From assembly GCF_900108335.1 (NCBI RefSeq), contig NZ_FNVT01000008.1:1-64000 (forward strand): DNA of 64,000 nucleotides, read 5' to 3'. Below, piece by piece: positions 8,705-17,226 of this stretch (position 1 is the stretch's first letter; each line of letters begins with the position of its first letter). Both the position numbers and the translations under genes were made by a program. Source of the DNA: Nonomuraea solani. GTDB taxonomy: Bacteria > Actinomycetota > Actinomycetes > Streptosporangiales > Streptosporangiaceae. The notes beneath the pieces are model-generated. The model was not told the DNA's origin. It searched no databases and saw only the letters and a program-made list of their open reading frames with translations.

Positions 8705-10069
8705 TCAGACGACGGGGCGGAGGAAGAAGGCGGTGCTGTCGTCTTCGGGGGTCTCCACCGCGAGCCCCGTCGTGGCCAGGGCTCGTGCGATCAGCTCCCG
8801 ATCCCCCGTCCACTGCAGCGCCAGCTCGTCCACCAGGTCACCGCAGGCGTCGAAGCTCGACGTGTGCTGCTGGGTGGTCCAGAAGACGGCCTTGGCAGGT
8901 TCGCCCGCCTTGGTCGACTCGTACACGTGCTCCCACCCCCCGGAAGCCGTCGGCCAGAGGTCGGGTTCGGCGAGGTAGCCGTGGGTGGCGAGGTCGTCGA
9001 AGGCCCTGACGATGCGGCACAGGTCGGAGCGGCGGCCGGTGGCCAGGCAGGTCACGACCCCCTCCTCCGGCTCGTTGAGGCCGTGGACGGCGGCGAAGAG
9101 CTTCTCCATCGCGGCGTCCGCCTCCTTCGCCAGTTCGTCGGGGTCCATTTCGAGGATCGCGTCGTAGTCCTCGCCCCGGTCCGACTGCCCGGGTACGGCC
9201 ACCACCAGGCCCTCCTTGGCGAACACCGCCTGCACGCGGGAGGGCAGCCCGCCCCGCCAGGACAGGGGCAGGTCCTTGACCAGGGTGCCATCGGCGTCGA
9301 AGTGGGGGTCGGCGACGTGCAGGAGGCCGCTGGTCGTCTTGTCGGCGGCGAAGCGTTCGGCGTCGACGATCTGCCAGCCCTCCTGCTCCAACCGGCCGAG
9401 CGCCCGCTCCAAGGCGTCGCGCGGCGGAAGCTGTGAGGGGGAGTCGTCGGGGGCGGGAGCGGACGGCTCGGACAGGACGTCGGCGACCTCCGCGCGGCGC
9501 TGGGCGAGGAAGGCGCGGGTCTCGGCGATGAGGTCGCGGTCCATCAGGTTGTCGAGGACCATCGACCACCAGGCCTCGGCGCCGCCCACGAAGGCGACCG
9601 GGTCCAGTTCGCGCAGCGAGCGCCACAGCTCCTCGGTGTAGCGGCGGCCGTCGTCGGCGGACTCGCCGTTCAGCGCCCGCTGGCGCAGCCTGAGCCGGTA
9701 GAGGAACTCGACGAAGGTCGCCAGGGAGCCGTTGACCCGCTCGGCCTGCGGCTCGCCGTCGAAGGAGAGCAGGCCGACGACGCCGCTGCGCAGGTCGAGG
9801 AAGTAGCGCATGGCCGTGTCGCCGGTCGTGCCGCCGAGCATGAGGACGTCCACGTCCCCGTCGCCGGTCTTGAACACCACGAGGGAGCCCGGGCGCGGCT
9901 CGTCGTCGACGAGGAGGGTGAACGCCAGGTCGGCGCGTACCGGTAACCCGATCTGGCACAGGATCCGCGCGTCCTCGTCCGACAGCCCCATCTCGTGGGA
10001 CTGCTCGGCGTCCATCAGCAGCAGGCCTTCGTCGCCGAACGCCTCGGCCATCTCTTCGTGCGAGACCAC
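8705..10069 (-). CDS. two-part protein with a SUKH-4-like N-terminal domain
   Basis: A 454-residue soluble protein. Residues 1-150 resemble the SUKH-4 immunity-protein fold: an opening helix (EEMAEAFG), GLPVRADLAFTLLV, a GDTAMRYFLDLRSGVV strand region and a closing FVEFLYRLRL helix. Residues 200-454 are a second domain I do not recognise, with WRGGLPSRVQAVFAKEG and ATGRRSDLCRIVRAFDDLA. SUKH proteins often neutralise polymorphic toxins, but no toxin gene is visible nearby, so an immunity role is only suggested. The start is a GTG with aagg 9-12 bp upstream. It leads the operon with the kinase and SDR. Confidence 0.6.
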   Translation of the reverse strand: MVSHEEMAEAFGDEGLLLMDAEQSHEMGLSDEDARILCQIGLPVRADLAFTLLVDDEPRPGSLVVFKTGDGDVDVLMLGGTTGDTAMRYFLDLRSGVVGLLSFDGEPQAERVNGSLATFVEFLYRLRLRQRALNGESADDGRRYTEELWRSLRELDPVAFVGGAEAWWSMVLDNLMDRDLIAETRAFLAQRRAEVADVLSEPSAPAPDDSPSQLPPRDALERALGRLEQEGWQIVDAERFAADKTTSGLLHVADPHFDADGTLVKDLPLSWRGGLPSRVQAVFAKEGLVVAVPGQSDRGEDYDAILEMDPDELAKEADAAMEKLFAAVHGLNEPEEGVVTCLATGRRSDLCRIVRAFDDLATHGYLAEPDLWPTASGGWEHVYESTKAGEPAKAVFWTTQQHTSSFDACGDLVDELALQWTGDRELIARALATTGLAVETPEDDSTAFFLRPVV

Positions 10070-10177
10070 GTTGCAGCACCTTGTGTCGTTCCGGTGGGCC
10101 CGCCGGGCCCAGAGATCAAGATCCCCTAAGAGTAGGGGACTTCGCGGGGCACCAGGACGGCTTCCCTGATCGCCAAA

Positions 10178-10201
10178 AAAGTGATATCACTTTGCTAGCA
10201 A
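10178..10201. promoter_or_regulatory. AT-rich perfect palindromes before the SPFH operon
   Basis: A 16-bp perfect palindrome, AAAGTGATATCACTTT (10178-10193), is immediately followed by a 10-bp one, TTGCTAGCAA (10192-10201). They lie 30 bp before the SPFH start in otherwise GC-rich DNA. The operon encodes a ribbon-helix-helix protein, so autoregulation here is likely. Two GC-rich inverted repeats (10095-10111 and 10123-10138) lie further upstream in the same divergent gap. Confidence 0.65.
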
Positions 10202-10230
10202 GATGGAATCACCTAGACAGGAGATGGACG

Positions 10231-11181
10231 ATGGCGGACACACCCGGCGGGGCCGCTCTTGAGGGACCCATCGTGGACATGCCGGCGCCGCGCACGAGCG
10301 AGCGCGTGATGCGGGCGTCCAACGGGTTCGTGATGGCGGGCGTGGCGACGGTGCTGGTGCTGGCCGGCCTCGCGCTGCTCGTCGTGGGGATCGTCATGCT
10401 CGCCACGGGGGCGGAGCAAGGCGGTCTGTGGCTGGTCGTGGTGACCATCCTGATGATCATCAGCGGCCTGACGATGTTCTTCGGCCTCACGGCCGTGGCG
10501 CCGGGCGAGGCCCGCGTCGTCCAGCTCCTCGGCCGGTACGTCGGCACCCTGCGCACCCCCGGCTTCCAGTGGGTCAACCCGGTCACCCATCGCCGCCGGG
10601 TGTCGACCAGGATCCGCAACCACGAGACGGACGTGACGAAGGTCAACGACGCCGACGGCAACCCCATCCAGATCGCGACCGTGGTGGTCTGGCAGGTGCA
10701 GGACACGGCGCAGGCGGTCTTCGAGGTCGACGACTTCATCGAGTTCGTGGCCATCCAGGCGGAGACGGCCGTGCGGCACATCGCGGGCAGCTACCCGTAC
10801 GACGCCCACGGCGATCCCCGGCTGTCCCTGCGCGACAACGCCGAAGAGATCAACGAACAGCTCTCGGCGGAGATCGGCGCCCGGGTCGCCTCGGCCGGGG
10901 TGAAGGTCATCGAGTCCCGCATCGTCCACCTGGCCTACGCGCCGGAGATCGCCCACGCGATGCTGCGGCGCCAGCAGGCCGGCGCGGTGGTCGCCGCCAG
11001 GCAGCGGATCGTCGAGGGGGCGGTCGGCATGGTCGAGATGGCCCTGGCCAGGCTCGCCGAGCACGACGTCGTCGAGCTGGACGAGGAGCGCAAGGCGGCC
11101 ATGGTCAGCAACCTGCTCGTGGTGCTGGTCGGCGACCGCGACACCCAGCCGGTCGTCAACACCGGCACGCTCTACCACTAG
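10231..11181 (+). CDS. SPFH/band-7 membrane protein
   Basis: A 316-residue stomatin/prohibitin/flotillin-type protein anchored by two adjacent N-terminal membrane segments (about residues 31-55 and 61-85). The band-7 domain begins at VAPGEARVVQLLGRYVGTL and includes VNPVTHRRRVSTRIRNHE, then RIVHLAYAPEIAHAMLRRQQA, where these proteins oligomerise. Such proteins organise membrane microdomains. The start is the ATG at 10231 with acaggag 8 bp upstream. Stop and next GTG are 5 bp apart, so RHH and GPP34 partners follow in one transcript. Confidence 0.93.
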   Translation: MADTPGGAALEGPIVDMPAPRTSERVMRASNGFVMAGVATVLVLAGLALLVVGIVMLATGAEQGGLWLVVVTILMIISGLTMFFGLTAVAPGEARVVQLLGRYVGTLRTPGFQWVNPVTHRRRVSTRIRNHETDVTKVNDADGNPIQIATVVVWQVQDTAQAVFEVDDFIEFVAIQAETAVRHIAGSYPYDAHGDPRLSLRDNAEEINEQLSAEIGARVASAGVKVIESRIVHLAYAPEIAHAMLRRQQAGAVVAARQRIVEGAVGMVEMALARLAEHDVVELDEERKAAMVSNLLVVLVGDRDTQPVVNTGTLYH

Positions 11182-11186
11182 CCCCG

Positions 11187-11420
11187 GTGGAGCGGAAGAA
11201 GATCCTTCTGCGGCTCGACCCGGTGGTCCACGACGCGCTGGCCAGGTGGGCGTCCGACGAGCTGCGCAGCACGAACTCGCAGATCGAGTTCCTGCTGCGC
11301 AGGGCGCTGGCCGAGGCGGGGCGTCTGCCCGACGACGTGGCGCGGATGCGCCCCCGTGGAAGACCCAAAAAGGTTCCCGACGAGGAGAGCACCGATGGAG
11401 ACACAGGTGAAACAGGATGA
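11187..11420 (+). CDS. ribbon-helix-helix (Arc/CopG-type) DNA-binding protein
   Basis: A 77-residue protein starting at GTG, 5 bp after the SPFH stop. The N-terminal strand KKILLRLDP, first helix VVHDALARWASDELRS and turn-helix TNSQIEFLLRRALAEAG give a complete ribbon-helix-helix fold that binds palindromes as a dimer. The C-terminus is a charged RGRPKKVPDEE tail. It overlaps the GPP34 start by 26 bp. It is the natural candidate to bind the palindrome upstream of this operon. RHH genes next to SPFH genes are familiar in actinomycetes. Confidence 0.85.
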   Translation: MERKKILLRLDPVVHDALARWASDELRSTNSQIEFLLRRALAEAGRLPDDVARMRPRGRPKKVPDEESTDGDTGETG

Positions 11421-12030
11421 GTCACTGACGAGGTCGGCGTTCCTGCTGGCCTTCGACCTGCGCAAGGGCCGGCTCACCGGCCGGGGTGAGCTGGGCTACC
11501 TGCTGCGCGCGGCGGCCCTGTCCGAGCTGCTGCTGGCCGGCCATCTGGCGGACGATTCGGGCAAGGTGCGGGCGCTCACCGCCCCCGCCGCCCACCTCGG
11601 CGCCCTCCCGGCGGCCGTCTATGAGCAGATCGCGGCCGCACCGCCCCGTAAGTGGGGGCACTGGGTCACCAAGGATGGCGGCAAGGCGGTCCGCCTGGTG
11701 CGCGACGAGCTGGTGGCCGCCCGGCTGATCGGCGTGGAGCGGCGGCGGATCCTGTTCTTCCCGGTCGAGCGGATCACGCCGCGCAAGCCGTACCTGTCGC
11801 GCAGGCTCGCCGAGCGCGTGGCGCAGGCGATCCGCGGCGGCCGGCCCGTCGACCGCCTCGAGCTGGACGTCCGCGTCCTGGCGGCACTGGGCACGGCGGC
11901 CCGGCACAAGGCCGTCCCCACGCATGGACGTAAGGAACGGATCCAGCAGTTGTCCGAGCCCGTCGAGCCGATCGCCACCGCGCTGCGCAAGAGCGTGGAC
12001 GCGGCGAGGAGCTCGCACGCCGCCGGCTGA
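11395..12030 (+). CDS. GPP34/GOLPH3-like phosphoprotein
   Basis: A 211-residue helical protein of the GPP34 family, the bacterial relatives of Golgi GOLPH3/Vps74, which bind acidic lipids peripherally in eukaryotes. Visible motifs are LLAFDLRKGRL, LGYLLRAAALSELLLAGHL, an internal RKWGHWVT and the C-terminal LDVRVLAALGTAARH helix region. The ATG at 11395 has gaggaga upstream and lies inside the RHH gene. An earlier in-frame ATG (11356) lacks support. Linkage to an SPFH protein suggests a membrane-surface role. Confidence 0.88.
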   Translation: METQVKQDESLTRSAFLLAFDLRKGRLTGRGELGYLLRAAALSELLLAGHLADDSGKVRALTAPAAHLGALPAAVYEQIAAAPPRKWGHWVTKDGGKAVRLVRDELVAARLIGVERRRILFFPVERITPRKPYLSRRLAERVAQAIRGGRPVDRLELDVRVLAALGTAARHKAVPTHGRKERIQQLSEPVEPIATALRKSVDAARSSHAAG

Positions 12031-12057
12031 ACCCCCACTCTCTGAGGGAGATCGCTC

Positions 12058-13218
12058 GTGAGCACGTCCATCCAGGCCCGGCCACGAACCATCACCGGCC
12101 GGGCCCTGGCCCCCGACCTCGCCCGCGGCGCGATGCTGCTGGCCATCGCCTTCGCCCACGCCCCGCTGTTCGTCACCGACGTGAGCCGCGGTCCCACCGT
12201 GCTCAACACCGTCGCCGAGATGTTCCACCTCTTCTTCGTCGGCAACCACGCGCGGCCGATGTTCGCCTTCCTGTTCGGCTACGCGCTGGTGCAACTGCTC
12301 GACCGGCGGCTCTCGGGCGGCGCCGACTGGGTGAGCGCCCGCAGGCTGCTGCGCCGCCGCGGCTGGTGGCTGGTGCTCATCGGGTTCGTCCATGTGGCGC
12401 TGCTGGTTCCGATCGACATTCTGGCCGCGTACGGGCTGAGCGCCGTGCTGGTGACCGGCCTGCTCCGGCGCGGTGACCGGGCCCTGCTGTGGACGGCCGG
12501 GCTCACTCTGGTCCCGGCCACGCTCATCGTGGGGTTCGGCATGTGGTTCCCGTTGTCGCGGGGCATGTCCACCTACACCGCGGGCAGCGTCGCCGCGGGC
12601 GGTCAAGGTTTCTGGGAGCTGTTCACGAACCGGATGGCGGCCTGGCCGCTCATGGTGATCTTCGGGGTCGTCCTGGTCGTGCCGGGGATGCTGGTGGGCA
12701 TGTGGGCGGCGCGGCGGCGGTTCCTGGAGGAGCCCGCACGTCATCGGCGGTTCCTGGTCCGCGCCGCGGTGATCACCACCGCCCTGTCCGTCGCCGGAGC
12801 CCTCCCGGCCGCCCTCATCCAGGCGGGGCTGTGGGCCGGGCCGCCCGGCGCGGCCATGCTGGCGGCCTCCTTCGCGCAGCCGCTCACCGGGTACGCGGGC
12901 GGCATCGGCATGGCGGCGATCATCGGCCTGGTCGCGATCGCGGCCGGCCGCCGCCGGAACCGGTTCACGACGTCGGTCGAGGCGCTCGGGCAGCGTTCGC
13001 TGAGCATGTACCTCTTCCAGTCGATCGTGTTCACCGCGCTGTTCTACCCGTTCGGGCTGGGCCTGCAGGACGACCTCGGCCTCGCCGGCGCCACGGCGGT
13101 GGCGACGGGGACCTGGCTGGTCTCGCTGCTCCTGGCCGATCTCATGCGCCGCGCCGGCCATCGCGGCCCGGCGGAGATCCTGCTCCGCCGCCTCACCTAC
13201 GCCTCCGGCCCCAGGTAG
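12058..13218 (+). CDS. DUF418 multi-spanning membrane protein
   Basis: A 386-residue membrane protein with roughly nine to ten hydrophobic segments. GRALAPDLARGAMLLAIAFAH near residue 16 and the C-terminal SLSMYLFQSIVFTALF are features of the DUF418/YeiB-like acyltransferase-related family. The start is a GTG with gagggag 8 bp upstream. Its 3' end overlaps the response regulator on the other strand by 22 bp. The function of DUF418 proteins is unsettled; modification or export of a lipid or envelope component is a reasonable guess. Confidence 0.88.
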   Translation: MSTSIQARPRTITGRALAPDLARGAMLLAIAFAHAPLFVTDVSRGPTVLNTVAEMFHLFFVGNHARPMFAFLFGYALVQLLDRRLSGGADWVSARRLLRRRGWWLVLIGFVHVALLVPIDILAAYGLSAVLVTGLLRRGDRALLWTAGLTLVPATLIVGFGMWFPLSRGMSTYTAGSVAAGGQGFWELFTNRMAAWPLMVIFGVVLVVPGMLVGMWAARRRFLEEPARHRRFLVRAAVITTALSVAGALPAALIQAGLWAGPPGAAMLAASFAQPLTGYAGGIGMAAIIGLVAIAAGRRRNRFTTSVEALGQRSLSMYLFQSIVFTALFYPFGLGLQDDLGLAGATAVATGTWLVSLLLADLMRRAGHRGPAEILLRRLTYASGPR

Positions 13219-13871
13219 GCGAGGACCGCGGCCACCCTGCGGTGCACGTCCCCGCTGTTCTCCAGGCCGAGCTTGGTGAAGATGGCGTTGACGTTCTTCT
13301 CCACCGACGAGATCGACAGGTGCAGGGCCCTGGCGATGGCCGAGTTCGTCCGGCCGTGGGCCATCTCGCGCAGGACGTCCCGTTCGCGGGCGGTCAGCGC
13401 CTCCTGCTGGCCTCGTACGTCACGGCGGGCCAGCAGGCCCTCGACCACCTTCGGGTCGATGACCGAGCCGCCCGTCGCCACCGCCCTGATCGCCCCGAGC
13501 AGCTCGTCCAGATCCCCCACCCGGTCCTTGAGCAGGTACGCGTACCCCTCCGTACCATGCTTGAACAGCTCGAACGCGAACAAAGCATCCGAGAACTGCG
13601 AAAGCACCACCACCCCGACCTTCGGATGCGCGGAGCGGATGCGGTGGGCGGCGTCGATGCCCTCGAAGCCCTGCCGCCACTCCCCGCCGGGCATCCGGAT
13701 GTCGGTGATCACCACGTCGGGGCCGAGCCGGCGGACGGCGTCCAGCAGCTCGTCGGCGTCGCCCACCGCGCCCACGACCGTCACCTCGCCCGACATCTCC
13801 AGCAGTTGCCGGGTCCCCTCGCGCACCAGGTAGTGATCGTCGGCCACCACCGTGCGGATCGGCTCACTCAT
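13197..13871 (-). CDS. NarL/LuxR-type response regulator
   Basis: A 224-residue two-component regulator. The receiver domain has the acidic pair Asp11-Asp12 and phospho-acceptor Asp57 in VVITDIRMPG, with Lys in YLLKDRVGD. The C-terminal LuxR helix-turn-helix runs LTARERDVLREMAHGRTNSAIA to SSVEKNVNAIFTKLGL. Its start overlaps the end of the kinase gene by 8 bp, so they are translated together. Targets are unknown; the kinase promoter and the opposing lipoprotein gene are the nearest candidates. Confidence 0.95.
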   Translation of the reverse strand: MSEPIRTVVADDHYLVREGTRQLLEMSGEVTVVGAVGDADELLDAVRRLGPDVVITDIRMPGGEWRQGFEGIDAAHRIRSAHPKVGVVVLSQFSDALFAFELFKHGTEGYAYLLKDRVGDLDELLGAIRAVATGGSVIDPKVVEGLLARRDVRGQQEALTARERDVLREMAHGRTNSAIARALHLSISSVEKNVNAIFTKLGLENSGDVHRRVAAVLAYLGPEA

Positions 13872-15597
13872 CGGCCGGCACCCACGCGTTCACCCGTGTG
13901 CCCTCCCCCGGCGCGCTGTCCACGGTCAGCCCGCCGCCGAGCGCGTCCAGCCGGTCGGCGAGCGTCGCCAGCCCCCTGCGGGCGGCCGCGCCCGGGGTGA
14001 AGCCCTTGCCGTCGTCGGCGACGGTGGCGCGCAGGCGGCCGTCCGACTGCGACAGGCGTACCTCGATGGTGGCCGCCTCCGCGTGCTTGAGCGCGTTGGC
14101 CACGGCCTCGCTCACGGTGAAGTACATCGCTCCCTCGATCTCGTCGGCGAACCGCCTGGCCCGCAGCCCCGGGGACGCGCTCACCCTGGTGTGCACGGGC
14201 AGGCGGGAACAGCGCTCCTCGACGGCCTCCACCAGGCCGCCCTGGCTCAGGGCGGACGGGTGGATGCCGGCCGCCAGCTCGCGCAGGTCGGTGAGCGTCT
14301 GGCGGGCCTGCTCGCGCAGCTGGGTCAGCATGTCGGGGCCCGCGCCGGTGGCCCTGGCCAGTTCGAGGCCGGCGATGAGGGCGACGAGCTGCTGCTGTAC
14401 GCCGTCGTGGATGTTGCGCTCGATGCGCCTCCTCTCGGCCTCCTGGGCGTTGACCAGGCGGGTGACCAGCCCGGCGCTCTGGATGGCCAGCCCGGCGGGC
14501 ACGGCCAGGGCCTGCAGCAGGCGCCGGTCCACGCGGGTGAGCGGGCCCGCGTCCCTGGGGCCGCACTCGATACGGCCGAGCCCGCCGCGTACCGGCATCG
14601 TCACCAGCGCCTCGCCCTCCTCCTTGCCCGAGACCACGCGCGTGCCATCGGCGAGCGTCACGGCCGCCCACCTGACCTCCAGCCCGGTACGCACCGCCGT
14701 GGCCAGCCGCCCGAGCTGCTCCACCGGCTCGGGGGCGTCCTCAAGAGCGGTGCCGAGGTCGGACAGCACCTCGTCGACCGTCGGGCGCAGGTCGAACATC
14801 AGGTGCAGGCGCGACCCCTTGATGCCGATCCGGATGTCGAGCAGCCGGTGGCGGACGACCGCCACGACCAGCGCGGCGGGCAGCGCCCCCATCGCCGTCA
14901 CGACCCCGAGCAGCACGACCGGCCCGATCTGCGTACGGCCGAAGATGGTGAACAGCATGAGCGCCGCGCCCCCCATCGTCACGACCATGCCGCCGACCAT
15001 CCACGCGTACTGCCGGCGCTCCACCATGCGGCTGCGCCGCCAGCGGACCACGAGCCCGCAGAACACGACGACCGCCAGGATCCACGTGACGAACTGCCCC
15101 ACCCCCGACATGAGCGCCGCGATCAGCGCCAAGGGCGACGGATCGGACATGTTCGGCCCGAACATCAGGAACCCGGTGGAGCCGACGGCGTGCACGGCGA
15201 TCGCCACGGCCGAGATCCTCGCCACCGGCCGCCACCGGCGCGAGGGCAGCCTGCCGTCGGGGAACAGGAGGGGCACAAAGATCCAGGTCAGCCCATAGAA
15301 CAGGGGAGACAGGGAGATGAGGAACGAGCCGAGGAGCTCCGGGCCGCCCTGGGCGCGCACCCCCACCCCCAGCACGCTCAGCCCGAGGAACAACCCGCAG
15401 GCCAGCAGCAGCCAGCCGTAGCGCAGCTCGGGACGCCGGGAGGCCAGCAGCCACCCCAGGGCGGGCAGGGGCAGCGCGAAGACGATGAACACCCACTGCG
15501 TCGCCGGAGCGGGCAGGCCGGTCTCCATCAGTGCACCGGCCACGACGCCGGCGGCCGCGGTCGCCGCCAGCAGTGCGGCCACCAGCCTGGAACTCAT
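13864..15597 (-). CDS. membrane sensor histidine kinase (HisKA_3 type)
   Basis: A 577-residue sensor of the NarL-partner class. Six to seven membrane helices occupy roughly residues 1-245, followed by a GAF-like region with TRVVSGKEEGEALV. The dimerisation box ERRRIERNIHDGVQQQL carries phospho-acceptor His397, and the ATPase has NALKHAEA, DDGKGF and GGGLTVDSAPGEGT. The membrane-embedded sensor lacks an extracellular loop of useful size, which suggests sensing within the membrane. It is first of a two-gene operon with the regulator. Confidence 0.94.
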   Translation of the reverse strand: MSSRLVAALLAATAAAGVVAGALMETGLPAPATQWVFIVFALPLPALGWLLASRRPELRYGWLLLACGLFLGLSVLGVGVRAQGGPELLGSFLISLSPLFYGLTWIFVPLLFPDGRLPSRRWRPVARISAVAIAVHAVGSTGFLMFGPNMSDPSPLALIAALMSGVGQFVTWILAVVVFCGLVVRWRRSRMVERRQYAWMVGGMVVTMGGAALMLFTIFGRTQIGPVVLLGVVTAMGALPAALVVAVVRHRLLDIRIGIKGSRLHLMFDLRPTVDEVLSDLGTALEDAPEPVEQLGRLATAVRTGLEVRWAAVTLADGTRVVSGKEEGEALVTMPVRGGLGRIECGPRDAGPLTRVDRRLLQALAVPAGLAIQSAGLVTRLVNAQEAERRRIERNIHDGVQQQLVALIAGLELARATGAGPDMLTQLREQARQTLTDLRELAAGIHPSALSQGGLVEAVEERCSRLPVHTRVSASPGLRARRFADEIEGAMYFTVSEAVANALKHAEAATIEVRLSQSDGRLRATVADDGKGFTPGAAARRGLATLADRLDALGGGLTVDSAPGEGTRVNAWVPADE

Positions 15598-15761
15598 AGG
15601 CCCCCATCGTGATGAGCGATCAGGGAGGTCGTCTATGAGGTTATCCGCACATTTCCCGCGGCCAGCCTCACCTGCCGGAACGGTGGCCCACTTGGTGGTT
15701 CCCGATCTTCCGGTCGGCTTGTCTGGAACGGACGCAGCAACCGATCGAAACGGAGCCTCAT

Positions 15762-17099
15762 ATGCGCACGGTGCCGAAACCCGCCCGGATCCTCGCGGCG
15801 GCCGCGGTGGCGGTCACCATGACGGCCTGCGTGGGCCGGCCCGCCCCCGTCCAGGCCACCGCCATCACGGCTTTCGGGACGGACATCCCCGGCACTCCGG
15901 CGGGCGGCCAACTGCGCTGGCTGCTCGACGCGGCCCCCCGCGCGCCGATCCCCGCGAGCGAGCTGGGCGAGCACTTCACCGCCGACTTCCTCAAGAACAT
16001 CCCCGCCGACCAGCTCAACCAGGTCCTGGCGGTCTTCAAGGACATGAAGCTCGTACGGCTCACGCAGCAGCAGGACCGCTCGCTGGTCGCACGGATCGCG
16101 GTGGGCACCCTCCCGTACGACCTCTCGCTCACCGTGGACGGCACCGGCCGGATCAGCGGCCTGCGCTTCCAGTCCCCCACCCCGCGGAGCTGGGCGGAAC
16201 TCGACGAACGCCTGGGCAAGGCGGCTCCGCGCACGGGCCTCCTGACCGCCGAACCGGCCAAGGACGGCACCTGCCGCCCCCTGCACGCCGTCGCCGCCGG
16301 CAAGGCGCGGCCACTCGGGTCGATGTTCAAGCTGTACGTGCTGGGCGCGGTGGCCGAGCGCATCAAGAGCGGCGCGTTCGGCTGGGACACCCAGTTGACG
16401 ATCACGCCGGAGCTGAAGAGCCTGCCGTCGGGCGAGCTGCAGGACCGTCCCGACAACAGCAAGGTCACCGTGCTGGAGGCGGCCAAGCTGATGATCTCCA
16501 TCAGCGACAACACGGCCACCGACCTGCTGGTCCACAAGGCGGGCCGCGCGGCGGTCGAACGCACGATGCGCGCCTGGGGCGCCGCCGACGAGCGCAACGT
16601 GCCCTCGCTCACGACGCGGGAGCTGTTCGTGCTCAAGGGCGCGGACTATCCGAAGCACGCCAAGCGGTACCTGTCGCTGAGCGACGGGCGGCAGCGGGCG
16701 TACCTGAAGTCGGTCGTGGCCAAGGTGCCGCTCTCCCAGGTCAAGGCGTGGACCGCGCCGCGCGAGCTGGACACGATCGAGTGGTTCGCGTCGCCGGCGC
16801 AGATCTGCCGGGCGTACACGGGGCTGGTGAAGCTGGGCGACAAGCGGATCGCCGAGGCCATGTCGATCAACGACGCGGGGCTGGGGCTGGACAAGGGCAC
16901 GTGGCCGGAGGTCTGGTTCAAGGGCGGCTCGGAGCCGGGGCTGATCGACATGAGCTTCCTGGCGCGTACGGCCGGGGGGAAGACGTACGTCACGACGGTG
17001 ATGGCGGTGAACCCGAAGACACCGTTCGCGGACCCGCACGCGACCACGGAGCTCCTGTCCCTGGCCCGAGGCGCCTTCACCCTCGCCGGCGACTCCTGA
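15762..17099 (+). CDS. LpqF-like serine hydrolase lipoprotein (class A beta-lactamase fold)
   Basis: A 445-residue exported lipoprotein with signal peptide and lipobox MTAC (Cys23). Residues 45-150 form a small N-terminal domain like that of ORF12/LpqF proteins; 155-445 form a beta-lactamase fold with nucleophile Ser187 and base Lys190 (SMFK) and the SDN loop at 248-250. The third motif is KGG rather than the KTG of true beta-lactamases. Together these favour a Cpe/LpqF-type esterase or cell-wall enzyme over antibiotic hydrolysis. It is divergent from the sensor kinase. Confidence 0.85.
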   Translation: MRTVPKPARILAAAAVAVTMTACVGRPAPVQATAITAFGTDIPGTPAGGQLRWLLDAAPRAPIPASELGEHFTADFLKNIPADQLNQVLAVFKDMKLVRLTQQQDRSLVARIAVGTLPYDLSLTVDGTGRISGLRFQSPTPRSWAELDERLGKAAPRTGLLTAEPAKDGTCRPLHAVAAGKARPLGSMFKLYVLGAVAERIKSGAFGWDTQLTITPELKSLPSGELQDRPDNSKVTVLEAAKLMISISDNTATDLLVHKAGRAAVERTMRAWGAADERNVPSLTTRELFVLKGADYPKHAKRYLSLSDGRQRAYLKSVVAKVPLSQVKAWTAPRELDTIEWFASPAQICRAYTGLVKLGDKRIAEAMSINDAGLGLDKGTWPEVWFKGGSEPGLIDMSFLARTAGGKTYVTTVMAVNPKTPFADPHATTELLSLARGAFTLAGDS

Positions 17100-17119
17100 C
17101 CGAGCTTCGCCTGTTTTTT
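17088..17119 (+). terminator. intrinsic terminator of the LpqF-like gene
   Basis: GGCGA-CTC pairs with GAG-(ct)-TCGCC across a 6-nt loop, followed by TGTTTTTT. The stop codon at 17097-17099 lies within the hairpin. A real T-run is unusual in this window and makes the call fairly safe. Confidence 0.7.
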
Positions 17120-17226
17120 GGAGTGCGGCCGGATCCAACCGGTGGATCTCGAACGGCTCTACGCCGGGGAATAGTTGAAAAGTAAATCGGGTTGAGCCGG
17201 GCAGAATCCGCTGGAAGGAGCCGGAC

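Noticed and set aside
15762..17099. True class A beta-lactamase
   Set aside because: KGG replaces KTG and the N-terminal domain matches LpqF/ORF12-type proteins.
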